DNA from: Galbibacter sp035306585
GTDB lineage: Bacteria > Bacteroidota > Bacteroidia > Flavobacteriales > Flavobacteriaceae
Reading direction: 5' to 3'
DNA length: 64,000 bases
NCBI RefSeq assembly: GCF_035306585.1
Contig: NZ_DATGNU010000021.1
Coordinates: 49,226-113,225, forward strand
Shown here one piece after another: positions 53,506 to 62,184 of the stretch. How positions within the stretch are numbered: the first letter of the stretch is position 1; each line of letters opens with the position of its first letter. The position numbers were made by a program, and so were the translations under genes. The notes beneath the pieces are model-generated. The model did not search any database. It was not told the origin of the DNA and worked only from the letters and a program-made list of their open reading frames with translations.

Positions 53506-55287
53506 ATGAATATTCAAGAGCTTATTATATCCAAGGTTAAGGAAGCCGTAGCAACCATTTTTGAAAAAGAACTCGAAAGCGTTGAACTTCAAACTACTCG
53601 AAAAGAATTTGAAGGTGATTTAACAGTTGTGATTTTCCCAATGCTTCGCACCATAAAAGGAAACCCACAGCTTATAGGCGAAGAAATAGGAGCTTACTTA
53701 GAGCTAAAAATGGATCAGGTGATCCGTTTTAACGTGGTGAAAGGTTTTTTAAACTTGGTTATTTCTGAGACTTATTTCTTAGACTTTTTTAATGGGATTA
53801 GAACCCAAGCACATTATGGGTATGTAAGCCCTGAACCTGGAAGTGATGCCGTTATGGTTGAATATTCATCTCCTAATACGAACAAGCCATTACACCTAGG
53901 ACATATACGCAATAATTTGTTGGGGTATTCCGTATCGGAGATCCTAAAAGCCTCTGGAAAGAAAGTTTATAAAACGCAAATTATAAATGATCGTGGGATC
54001 CATATCTGTAAGTCTATGCTTGCTTGGCAGAAATATGGGAATGGAGAAACTCCTGAGTCTACTGGACTTAAAGGGGATAAATTGGTGGGGAATTATTATG
54101 TTGAATTTGATCGTGTTTACAAAGCGCAAATCAATGATCTTATCGCTAAAGGAGCTGATGAGAAACAGGCCGCAAAGCAAGCTCCTATAATTCAACAAGC
54201 GCAAGAGATGCTTCGCAAATGGGAGGAAGGAGATACCGAAGTGGTTCGCCTTTGGAATACCATGAATGGATGGGTTTACGATGGTTTTAATGAGACCTAT
54301 AAAAATTTAGGAGTAGACTTTGATCAACTCTATTACGAGAGTAACACCTATTTATTAGGAAAAGATATAGTAGCAGAAGGTTTAGAAAAAGGGGTTTTTT
54401 ATACCAAAGAAGATGGCTCGGTTTGGATCGATCTTACTCAAGAGGGCTTGGATGAAAAGATCGTACTTCGCGCCGATGGGACAGCCGTTTATATGACCCA
54501 AGATATTGGGACTGCCATTCAAAGAATTAAGGATTTTCCAGATGTGGGTTCCTTGGTATATACCGTTGGAAACGAACAGGATTACCATTTTAAGGTACTG
54601 TTTTTAATCTTAAAAAAGCTAGGGTATTCATGGGCAGAACATCTTTATCACTTGAGTTATGGGATGGTTGATTTACCTGACGGCAAAATGAAAAGCCGTG
54701 AAGGAACGGTGGTAGATGCCGATGAACTTATTCAACAAATGGCCGATACTGCTGGGGAAATCTCTGCAGAGTTGGGGAAACTAGAAGGGTTCAGTGATCA
54801 GCAAAAACAAGCGCTCTATAAGACCATTGGCCTAGGGGCGTTAAAGTATTATATATTGAAGGTAGACCCTAAAAAGCGTATTTTATTCAATCCAAAGGAA
54901 TCCATCGATTTTCAAGGGAATACAGGACCTTTTATTCAGTATACCTACGCACGTATACAATCCATTATCAGAAAGGCTGATTTCGACTTTAACGCTAATG
55001 TAAGCGCTTCATATCATCTACACGAGAAAGAACGGGAACTTATCAAATGGATACAGCAATTCCCAGAAGTGATTCAAAATGCGGCTTCGAATTACAGCCC
55101 AGCACTGATTGCTAATTATGTGTTCGATTTGGTAAAAGAATTCAATTCATTCTACCAGAATGTTTCGATCCTCGGAGCGGGTCAAATGCAGGAGAAGATT
55201 TTCAGAGTACAACTTTCTAAAAAGGTAGGACAAATTATCGAAGATGCACTTGCATTATTAGGTATCCAGGTACCCGAGAGAATGTAG
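53506..55287 (+). CDS. argS: Arginine--tRNA ligase
   Basis: Class I aminoacyl-tRNA synthetase charging tRNA-Arg. In order: the N-terminal Add1 domain, the HIGH motif as HLGH (KPLHLGHIRNN), the KMSKS-like GKMKSREG, and the C-terminal DALR anticodon-binding domain (GPFIQYTYARIQSI and following). It is 593 residues from the ATG at 53506, preferred over a TTG one codon upstream. It is monocistronic, with its own -7 box and a strong terminator. Its substrate tRNA-Arg(TCG) is encoded at 14090-14163 in this window. Confidence 0.97.
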   Translation: MNIQELIISKVKEAVATIFEKELESVELQTTRKEFEGDLTVVIFPMLRTIKGNPQLIGEEIGAYLELKMDQVIRFNVVKGFLNLVISETYFLDFFNGIRTQAHYGYVSPEPGSDAVMVEYSSPNTNKPLHLGHIRNNLLGYSVSEILKASGKKVYKTQIINDRGIHICKSMLAWQKYGNGETPESTGLKGDKLVGNYYVEFDRVYKAQINDLIAKGADEKQAAKQAPIIQQAQEMLRKWEEGDTEVVRLWNTMNGWVYDGFNETYKNLGVDFDQLYYESNTYLLGKDIVAEGLEKGVFYTKEDGSVWIDLTQEGLDEKIVLRADGTAVYMTQDIGTAIQRIKDFPDVGSLVYTVGNEQDYHFKVLFLILKKLGYSWAEHLYHLSYGMVDLPDGKMKSREGTVVDADELIQQMADTAGEISAELGKLEGFSDQQKQALYKTIGLGALKYYILKVDPKKRILFNPKESIDFQGNTGPFIQYTYARIQSIIRKADFDFNANVSASYHLHEKERELIKWIQQFPEVIQNAASNYSPALIANYVFDLVKEFNSFYQNVSILGAGQMQEKIFRVQLSKKVGQIIEDALALLGIQVPERM

Positions 55288-55311
55288 TTCTATTTTAAAT
55301 ATACAACCTTT

Positions 55312-55348
55312 AAAAAACCCCGAATCCATTGTTGATTTCGGGGTTTTT
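55312..55348 (+). terminator. Terminator after argS
   Basis: AAAAACCCCGAA pairs with TTCGGGGTTTTT, a GC-rich stem followed by T; it starts 24 nt after the stop. Confidence 0.9.
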
Positions 55349-55426
55349 CTTGATTTGGAAAAAATTAAATTAACTAACTCAAAACATATATGCTTTTGTT
55401 TTAATATAGGGCATTTCGGGGTGAAG

Positions 55427-55777
55427 TTAATTTGGCAGCCATTTATAATTTATCTCGGATGCTGTAAGGAGTTCTTGATTGTTCTGTTGCATGGCGATAA
55501 GCTGTTTTAACTCCATTACTTCTGCTTTGTTGAGTAAAATCAAAAGATTGGATTGAATGGTCGGTATTGGGATGCGTTTGTCATAAATGGAATGTTTAAA
55601 TTCTTGCTCCCAGTAATCGGCTTCTAAGGTGTACATATAGCGCTGGAAACTCTCAAATTCATCTTGTGTGAAATTAAAGTTAAGATTATTAAACAATAAT
55701 TGATACATGTGATTATGTTGACAAAAAATGAGCAATCCGTTCTTTGATCTGCTTAATATTTTAAGGTGTTTACACAT
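55427..55777 (-). CDS. DUF6686-like hypothetical protein
   Basis: A 116-residue soluble protein starting MCKHLKILSRSKNGLLIFC. The pattern of an early Cys pair, YQLLFNNLNFNFTQDEFESFQRYM, DYWEQ and IPIPTIQSNLLILLNKAEVMELKQL resembles a small protein family common in Bacteroidota (I recall it as DUF6686). Function unknown. The ATG at 55777 is chosen over a TTG two codons earlier. It converges with argS and has no same-strand partner. Confidence 0.7.
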   Translation of the reverse strand: MCKHLKILSRSKNGLLIFCQHNHMYQLLFNNLNFNFTQDEFESFQRYMYTLEADYWEQEFKHSIYDKRIPIPTIQSNLLILLNKAEVMELKQLIAMQQNNQELLTASEINYKWLPN

Positions 55778-55849
55778 GGTCAATTGGTTTTAATATGATT
55801 CTCTTAAAACAAAATTATAAAATTTATTTAGATTTAATAAAAATAAAGT

Positions 55850-55857
55850 TATATTTG
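55850..55857 (+). promoter_or_regulatory. Orphan -7 box
   Basis: TATATTTG fits the consensus on the plus strand but is not followed by a normal gene. A strong terminator lies about 170 nt downstream. Confidence 0.5.
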
Positions 55858-55864
55858 TGTATCT

Positions 55865-56058
55865 ATTAACCATGAAAATAGGTAACCAGCCTTTTTGTTT
55901 TGTAGAATGTAGGGCTGGTCGAACAAAAATTCAAAAATTTTTAATGGATGTATCAGTAATTAGTTGACTTTGTGTAGCTATAAGGGAAATTAAATTATGA
56001 GTTTCATCATTAAATTCATGTGATGGAGGGGCAAGTCGTTGCAGACTGCCCCTCTTTT
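55865..56058 (+). ncRNA. Candidate small RNA or leader transcript
   Basis: Between the orphan -7 box and a strong terminator lie about 190 nt with no substantial gene. The stretch holds a hairpin (CCAGCC with GGCTGG, about 55887-55919) and a 31-codon ATG frame (55872-55967, starting MKIGNQPFCF) of doubtful meaning. The arrangement suggests a discrete short transcript. Identity (6S-like or other) cannot be judged by eye. Confidence 0.35.
56026..56058 (+). terminator. Strong terminator of the orphan transcript
   Basis: GAGGGGCA (56026-56033) and TGCCCCTC (56047-56054) are perfect arms with extra GTC/GAC pairing inside, followed by TTTT. Confidence 0.8.
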
Positions 56059-56171
56059 ACTTAAGTAACGGATGGGGTTTTTAAGGATGAGAAGCGTTCT
56101 GGTCCTAACGATGTCTATTAAGGGGGGGGTAATTGTAAAAATTCGATATATTGCAAAAAAAATACACCCAT

Positions 56172-56939
56172 ATGTCTAAATTAATTTACGGGTTACTCTT
56201 CTTTTTGATCTTAACTTCTTGCACCGATAATGATGACGCTGATCAGCTTGCTAACTTCTCGGCCTCAAATCGATTGTCTACTGGGGACTCAGCGAGGGAT
56301 TTCTTAAGTGAAGACCGATATAAAGAACTTGTTATAGAGGTGGTATATGTGGAAGAATTTCCCCCTTCGGATGAAGCTTTAGGTAGTTTAGTGGATTTTA
56401 TAAATCAATATTGCCACAAATCAGCAGGTATTGAAATTGCTAAAAGAGCTATTGCATCACCAGCCATGGACTATTATACTATTGCTCAGGTCGATAGTCT
56501 GGAAAAAGAGCTTCGTGGACAGTACAACAGTGAGGGGCGTATGGCTTTGTTTGTATTTTACCTCGATGGTACTTATAAAGGCATCGAAACTTCTAAATCC
56601 AGCGGTTTCGATGTTGTTCTAGGGGTCTCTTATCGAAATACCTCCTTTGTGGTATTTAAGCGAAGTATCAATTCCTTGGCTCCTTCGAAATCTTCTGGGC
56701 TCGAGAGCATTGTTTTAAGGCACGAATTTTCACATTTACTCGGACTAGTGGATCTTGGGACACCGATGCAAACAAATCATATTGATCCAGAAAATGGACA
56801 TCATTGTATTGTGGAGGATTGTCTAATGAATTACAAAATTGAAACTGGATGGGAATTTTCAACCTCGAATACTTATCAATTATTACCACAGCTCGATCCC
56901 TACTGCGAGGCAGATTTACGAGCCAATGGTGGTAAGTAA
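56172..56939 (+). CDS. Lipoprotein with zinc-metalloprotease-like HExxH motif
   Basis: A 255-residue predicted lipoprotein (lipobox ILTSC, Cys16). A metzincin-like motif HEFSHLLGLVD is followed by HIDPENGHHC and a Met-containing turn CLMNY, consistent with a zinc peptidase of the HExxHxxGxxx type with a third ligand and Met-turn. The Cys pair around it (HHCIVEDC) may form a disulfide. The exact family is not recognised and activity is inferred. The ATG at 56172 gives a proper lipoprotein signal; an upstream TTG would add seven residues. Confidence 0.8.
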   Translation: MSKLIYGLLFFLILTSCTDNDDADQLANFSASNRLSTGDSARDFLSEDRYKELVIEVVYVEEFPPSDEALGSLVDFINQYCHKSAGIEIAKRAIASPAMDYYTIAQVDSLEKELRGQYNSEGRMALFVFYLDGTYKGIETSKSSGFDVVLGVSYRNTSFVVFKRSINSLAPSKSSGLESIVLRHEFSHLLGLVDLGTPMQTNHIDPENGHHCIVEDCLMNYKIETGWEFSTSNTYQLLPQLDPYCEADLRANGGK

Positions 56940-56989
56940 GTTAGTGTAATTCTAAGGTGTTCTATAGTATGGCCTACCGTAATAATTCT

Positions 56990-56997
56990 TAATTTTG
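56990..56997 (+). promoter_or_regulatory. -7 box abutting the MATE gene start
   Basis: TAATTTTG matches TAnnTTTG and ends 4 nt before the GTG at 57002, so transcription would begin at or just inside the start codon. Confidence 0.5.
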
Positions 56998-57001
56998 TGG
57001 A

Positions 57002-58372
57002 GTGAGGCAACAAAGAACACTATTTTCAACGGAAAACAAACACATCCTAAATACCATACTTAAACTGGCATTTCCTATTATAATTGCCAATATTTTGCAA
57101 ACCATGTATCAGCTGGTCGATACCTTTTGGTTGGGACGACTCAGCGCCAATGCGGTTGCGAGCGTCAGTTTGAGTTTTCCAATTTTATTTTTAGTGGTTT
57201 CCTTAGGCGGAGGTCTTACTCTTGCGGGAACGGTTATCGTGGCGCAACACAAAGGCTCAGGTGATCAAAGGATGGTCAACTACGCTTCTTCTCAAACCGT
57301 CATGGTGGTCTTTTTTATTTCCATTATTTTAGCCCTTATTGGTTATTATGCTGCAGGGACTTTGATGAACCTTATTGGTGCAGGTGAGGAGTTGATTGAT
57401 GATGCTGTGATATACTTTAAGGTGTCTTCCTGGGGGTATATTTTTATGTTTATGTTTTTTGTCTATCAATCGCTAATGAGAGGAATTGGAAATGTAATTA
57501 TACCCATGTACATTGTTCTTGGAACCGTGATTTTAAATCTACTTCTAGATCCATTGTTTATCTTTGGTTATGGTGTCATTCCTGGGTATGGCGTTGCTGG
57601 GGCAGCCGTGGCTAGTATTTTTACCCAAGCTATTTCTGCTGGCATTGGGTTATATATTTTGTTTAAAGGAAAAAAAGGAATTAAGATTCGCCTTGTTTAT
57701 ATGCGTTGGGATTTTAAGTGGATTAAAAACTTATTTTCATTAGGACTTCCAGCGAGTTTGGATCAATCTAGTAGAGCGGCAGCAATGGCGGCTATGGTAA
57801 TGTTAGTCACTAGCTTTGATAGTGAAATTGTGGCTTCTTATGGAGTGGGAGCAAGAATATTGAGTTTAGTGGTCGTTCCCGCCTTAGGTCTTTCTATCGC
57901 GACCACGAGCCTTGTTGGCCAAAACATTGGCGCAGGGCGATTGGATCGAGCGGAACGGGTAGGAAACATAGGGATGTTGATCGCTGCTTTTGGACTTAGT
58001 TTTTTAGGAATCATTTTATTTTTTCTTGCCGAGCCACTAACACGTTTCTTTGTTCCTGATGACCCAGAGGTAATTGAAGTAGGGTCAAAATTCATAAAGA
58101 TTATGGCTCCTACATTCGGTCTTTTAGGAATTCAACAAGTACTCAATGGAGTATTTAATGGGGCGGGTCTTACAAAAGTTTCGATGCTTATTTCTGTGAT
58201 CGTACTTTGGATGGCTCGATTTCCAGTTGCGTTTATGCTTTCCAATAATACCAGTTTAAGCTATGAGGGAATATGGTGGGCATTCCCGATTTCAAATGCC
58301 ATCGCCGCCACGATTGCCTATGTGTATTACAAAAGGGGTAGTTGGAAAAAAATTCAACCGCAGCTCGTGTAA
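57002..58372 (+). CDS. MATE-family efflux transporter
   Basis: A 456-residue cation- or proton-coupled multidrug/toxin exporter with 12 predicted membrane helices in two homologous halves. The first helix region (LAFPIIIANILQTMYQLVDTFWLGRLSANAVASVSLSFP) and the second-half equivalent (GLPASLDQSSRAAAMAAM to VASYGVGARI) are typical. The start is GTG; no other plausible start lies before the first helix. A -7 box ends 4 nt before this GTG, which would make the message leaderless. Substrate unknown. Confidence 0.92.
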   Translation: MRQQRTLFSTENKHILNTILKLAFPIIIANILQTMYQLVDTFWLGRLSANAVASVSLSFPILFLVVSLGGGLTLAGTVIVAQHKGSGDQRMVNYASSQTVMVVFFISIILALIGYYAAGTLMNLIGAGEELIDDAVIYFKVSSWGYIFMFMFFVYQSLMRGIGNVIIPMYIVLGTVILNLLLDPLFIFGYGVIPGYGVAGAAVASIFTQAISAGIGLYILFKGKKGIKIRLVYMRWDFKWIKNLFSLGLPASLDQSSRAAAMAAMVMLVTSFDSEIVASYGVGARILSLVVVPALGLSIATTSLVGQNIGAGRLDRAERVGNIGMLIAAFGLSFLGIILFFLAEPLTRFFVPDDPEVIEVGSKFIKIMAPTFGLLGIQQVLNGVFNGAGLTKVSMLISVIVLWMARFPVAFMLSNNTSLSYEGIWWAFPISNAIAATIAYVYYKRGSWKKIQPQLV

Positions 58373-58470
58373 TTCCCCAAATTTTAAGGGAACTGATTTT
58401 AATTTTAAGCTACTGTAAATCCCTTAATTAAGAAGTCTAAAATAACTTTCGAACTTCGAGTTCAAATTCT

Positions 58471-58478
58471 TAAATTTG
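58471..58478 (+). promoter_or_regulatory. -7 box for ffh
   Basis: TAAATTTG matches the consensus, with TTTCG about 20 nt upstream; it lies 79 nt before the ATG. Confidence 0.5.
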
Positions 58479-58556
58479 CACTTCTCTGTGAATTTGCAAT
58501 TGAATTTGTTTAGAGAGCATTACCAATTCTATAGTGAGTAAAAGCAGTAAGACAAT

Positions 58557-59885
58557 ATGTTTGATAATTTAAGTGAAAAATTAGATAAGGCCTTTCACGT
58601 CCTTAAAGGGCATGGGCAAATTACCGAGGTTAACGTCGCAGAAACTCTTAAGGAGGTTAGACGCGCATTGCTGGATGCGGATGTGAATTTTAAAACAGCC
58701 AAAGAATTTACCAATTCAGTAAAAAGCAAAGCCCTTGGACAGGATGTATTAACATCTTTAAAGCCTGGACAGTTGATGGTGAAGCTTGTAAAAGATGAGC
58801 TTACCGAGTTAATGGGAGGGGAGGCTGCTGGAGTGGATCTATCTGGAAATCCTGCTGTTATTTTAATGGCTGGTCTACAAGGGTCTGGTAAAACCACCTT
58901 CTCAGGTAAATTAGCTAATTTTCTAAAAAATAAAAAAACAAAAAATCCTCTTTTGGTAGCCTGTGATGTTTATCGTCCTGCGGCGATTGATCAGTTGCAT
59001 GTGGTTGGTGAGCAAATAGGAGTTTCGGTATATTCTGATAGGGAGACCTCTGACCCAGTTTCCATTGCAAAGGCAGGGGTGGATTATGCAAAGGCCAATG
59101 GTCATAATGTGGTTATTGTGGATACCGCTGGTCGCTTGGCTGTCGATGAGCTTATGATGAAGGAGATTTCTAACATCCATAATGCTATTAATCCAAATGA
59201 AACTTTATTTGTAGTGGACGCTATGACAGGTCAAGATGCTGTAAATACAGCAAAGGCTTTTAATGATGTCTTAGACTTCGATGGTGTTATTCTTACCAAA
59301 CTCGATGGAGATACTAGAGGTGGGGCGGCGCTGTCTATTAAATCTGTGGTAAACAAGCCGATCAAATTTATCGGTACTGGGGAGAAAATGGACGCAGTAG
59401 ATATATTCTATCCTGCTCGTATGGCTGATCGTATTTTGGGAATGGGGGATGTTGTGTCTCTTGTAGAGAGAGCTCAAGAGCAATACGATGAAGAGGAAGC
59501 TAGGAAACTCCATAAGAAAATTGCCAAGGATCAGTTTGGTTTTGATGACTTTTTGAGTCAGATACAGCAAATCAAAAAGATGGGTAGTATGAAAGACTTG
59601 CTCGGGATGATTCCTGGGGCAGGGAAAGCTTTAAAGGGCATAGATATAGATGATAATGCATTCAAGGGTATTGAGGCTATAATTCATTCTATGACTCCAG
59701 AGGAGCGTACTTCTCCCTCCATCCTCAACGGAAGTAGAAAAAAACGTATTGCAAAGGGAAGTGGAACTTCAGTTCAAGAGGTAAATCAACTCTTAAAGCA
59801 GTTTACTCAAATGAGTAAAATGATGAAAATGATGCAAGGAGGCGGTGGTAGAAAAATGATGCAGATGATGCAAGGACTTAAGTAA
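58557..59885 (+). CDS. ffh: Signal recognition particle protein Ffh
   Basis: GTPase of the signal recognition particle, binding 4.5S RNA and signal sequences of nascent membrane proteins. The N domain (helical, 1-95) precedes the G domain with GLQGSGKTT (about 107-115), DVYRPAA, DTAGR and TKLDG motifs. The C-terminal Met-rich M domain (MSKMMKMMQGGGGRKMMQMMQ) binds the signal peptide and ends the 442-residue chain. It lies 61 nt before folD and may be co-transcribed with it. Confidence 0.97.
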   Translation: MFDNLSEKLDKAFHVLKGHGQITEVNVAETLKEVRRALLDADVNFKTAKEFTNSVKSKALGQDVLTSLKPGQLMVKLVKDELTELMGGEAAGVDLSGNPAVILMAGLQGSGKTTFSGKLANFLKNKKTKNPLLVACDVYRPAAIDQLHVVGEQIGVSVYSDRETSDPVSIAKAGVDYAKANGHNVVIVDTAGRLAVDELMMKEISNIHNAINPNETLFVVDAMTGQDAVNTAKAFNDVLDFDGVILTKLDGDTRGGAALSIKSVVNKPIKFIGTGEKMDAVDIFYPARMADRILGMGDVVSLVERAQEQYDEEEARKLHKKIAKDQFGFDDFLSQIQQIKKMGSMKDLLGMIPGAGKALKGIDIDDNAFKGIEAIIHSMTPEERTSPSILNGSRKKRIAKGSGTSVQEVNQLLKQFTQMSKMMKMMQGGGGRKMMQMMQGLK

Positions 59886-59946
59886 GTCTTGTTATAAACT
59901 ACTACCTTTAAAAAGAAACCAAGCTTAAAAATAATAAACCTGTATA

Positions 59947-60840
59947 ATGGAACTTCTAGACGGAAAGAAAATATCCAATCAAATTAAGGACGAGATTGCA
60001 GAGGTCGTTCAAAAGATAAAAGCAAGAGGCGAAAAGGTGCCTCACCTCGCAGCAGTAATAGTAGGTAATGACGGTGCAAGTTTGACCTACGTAGGAAGCA
60101 AGGTTAAGGCCTGTGAGCGCGTTGGATTCGAATCTACTCTTGTAAAGCTACCGAGCACCACTAGTGAATTGGAGCTTTTGCGCAAGATTGATGAATTGAA
60201 CAATAATAAAGATATCGATGGATTTATCGTACAATTACCATTGCCTGAGCAAATCAACGAACAGCGCGTGCTAATGGCAATTGACCCGAATAAAGATGTG
60301 GATGGTTTTCATCCCACAAATTTTGGGAAAATGGCCTTGGATATGAGTACTTTCATTCCTGCGACCCCCTTTGGAATCCTAGAATTATTGGAGCGATATA
60401 ATGTAGAGACCAAAGGGAAGCACACCGTGGTTATAGGACGCTCGCATATCGTGGGACGCCCTATGAGTATTTTGATGGGCAGAAAAGGGTTCCCTGGAAA
60501 TTCAACGGTAACTCTTACCCATAGTCATACTAAAAATATTACGCAAATCACCTCACAAGCCGATATTATCATCACAGCTTTAGGACAACCGAATTATCTC
60601 AAAGCTGAAATGGTGAAGGATGATGTGGTTGTGATTGATGTAGGAATCACTAGAGTCCCAGATGAGGATTCTGCAAAGGGTTACCGAATTACTGGAGATG
60701 TTGATTTTGAAAACGTAAGTAAAAAGGCAAGTTTTATCACTCCAGTTCCAGGAGGTGTTGGGCCCATGACAATCGCGATGCTACTTAAAAACACCCTCCT
60801 TGCAAGAGAGCGTCACCGCGTGAATTCAGCTTCGAAATAG
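59947..60840 (+). CDS. folD: Bifunctional methylenetetrahydrofolate dehydrogenase/cyclohydrolase
   Basis: Cytoplasmic one-carbon enzyme interconverting 5,10-methylene-, methenyl- and 10-formyl-tetrahydrofolate. It is 297 residues. The conserved catalytic Tyr-Val-x-x-Lys (SLTYVGSKVKACERVG) near residue 50 is present, with DGFIVQLPLPEQ, GRSHIVGRPMSILM (NADP site) and the C-terminal PVPGGVGPMT. The order ffh-folD is tight (61 nt), suggesting one transcript. Confidence 0.97.
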   Translation: MELLDGKKISNQIKDEIAEVVQKIKARGEKVPHLAAVIVGNDGASLTYVGSKVKACERVGFESTLVKLPSTTSELELLRKIDELNNNKDIDGFIVQLPLPEQINEQRVLMAIDPNKDVDGFHPTNFGKMALDMSTFIPATPFGILELLERYNVETKGKHTVVIGRSHIVGRPMSILMGRKGFPGNSTVTLTHSHTKNITQITSQADIIITALGQPNYLKAEMVKDDVVVIDVGITRVPDEDSAKGYRITGDVDFENVSKKASFITPVPGGVGPMTIAMLLKNTLLARERHRVNSASK

Positions 60841-60887
60841 GCCTAAAAAGATATATTGCTAATAAGGTTATGCTAATCTTACCCTGT

Positions 60888-61955
60888 TTAACGATGGGGT
60901 AAGTTGGTGTCCTTACTTCCGTATTCATTCTTGTATATTTTCACAAGCAGTAAGAAGAGACTCAGTAATAAGGGACCAAAAACTAACCCAATAAATCCAA
61001 ATAAAGGAACACCAATTACCACCCCTATTAGGGTGATAAGCGGATGAAGGTTAGCTAGTCTTCGCTGTACAACCATCCGGAAAACATTATCAGTGGATCC
61101 TACTACGGCTATTCCATAAATTAATAAACCGATAGCTTGCCAATGATCCCCTTGTGCGTAAAGCAGTAATGTCACTGGTACAACACCAAGAGCAGTCCCT
61201 ACAAAAGGAATCATCGAGCCTATCACAGTCACAACAAACCAAAAGATAGGATCTTGAACCCCAAAAATATAGTAACCAATAAGTGCTACGATACCCTGTA
61301 AAAATGCAACTAATGGAATTCCGATAGCATTTGATTTTACAACCTCACTACTCTCCTTTGAAATTAACCGGATGTTTTCATCACTAAGTGGGAGGAAGTT
61401 TAACACTCTTTTCTGTAGATTATCTGAATCTATAAGTAGAAAATAAAGGATGAAATACATGATCGTTAAAGCGATCAGCGCATCAAAAGTTCCTCCAGCC
61501 AAACCTTGAATTTGCGTGGATACCCAGCCTGTAATTTCTTTTGAGTTTAATTCTGTTGATAAACTGAAGCCGACAAATTGTTCAATCTCCAGAATTTTAG
61601 CTTTTATAATAGCAATGAGCTCTTCGGAATTGGCTACTGCCTTTTGGATCTTAGAGGAAAGTAATAAGATAATTAGGGTCACTGGAATAATGATGATCAC
61701 TATTGAAATTATAATAATAATCGTCGCGGCTACCCAGCGTCTACACCCCAGCTTTATAAGACGCTTCATAAGCTTCTTGAAAATCACATACATGGTAACT
61801 GCTCCCAGTATACCAGAGAGGTAAGGCACCAATTCCTCTATAATAAGATAGCCTAAGAGTACTATGGATAGCAATACAAACAATTGCCGTATGAGGCCTG
61901 GACTTAGTTGGTCTTTATACATTTGTAAAGATTCATGATAGTCAAATTTAATCAT
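60888..61955 (-). CDS. AI-2E/PerM-family membrane protein
   Basis: A 355-residue permease-like protein with about seven or eight hydrophobic segments, a central amphipathic region (SSKIQKAVANSEELIAIIKAKI) and the family-typical PLVAFLQGIVALIGYYIFG and PFVGTALGVVPV stretches towards the C-terminus. The family includes proteins linked to AI-2 export and to Na+/H+ exchange; the true substrate is not deducible. It converges with folD; the stop codon falls within a CTTACCC/GGGTAAG hairpin (60878-60903). The upstream gap of 229 nt to rho's terminator side is otherwise empty. Confidence 0.9.
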   Translation of the reverse strand: MIKFDYHESLQMYKDQLSPGLIRQLFVLLSIVLLGYLIIEELVPYLSGILGAVTMYVIFKKLMKRLIKLGCRRWVAATIIIIISIVIIIIPVTLIILLLSSKIQKAVANSEELIAIIKAKILEIEQFVGFSLSTELNSKEITGWVSTQIQGLAGGTFDALIALTIMYFILYFLLIDSDNLQKRVLNFLPLSDENIRLISKESSEVVKSNAIGIPLVAFLQGIVALIGYYIFGVQDPIFWFVVTVIGSMIPFVGTALGVVPVTLLLYAQGDHWQAIGLLIYGIAVVGSTDNVFRMVVQRRLANLHPLITLIGVVIGVPLFGFIGLVFGPLLLSLFLLLVKIYKNEYGSKDTNLPHR

Positions 61956-62131
61956 TGCTTTTATGAATCTACTATTTTATAGCATATTTTTATTATAATG
62001 TACTAATTTAATGGGAGTAAGGACTATTGTAGTCCTTATATAAGAGTCTTCTTGTATGGTATTAATGCGATGGGTAGTTTGTTGCGGGTGAAGGTTGTCT
62101 GAAATTTTTGGAGATCAATTTATTTGATTAT

Positions 62132-62160
62132 AAAAAAAAAGCCTGTACAAGTGTACAGGC
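62132..62160 (-). terminator. Terminator after rho
   Basis: GCCTGTACA and TGTACAGGC (62141-62160) form a 9-bp stem with a 2-nt loop. On the minus strand it is followed by a run of nine T, the classical form. Rho's own message thus appears to end by intrinsic termination. Confidence 0.9.
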
Positions 62161-62184
62161 TCCCTATGGGATACTTGCGATAAA

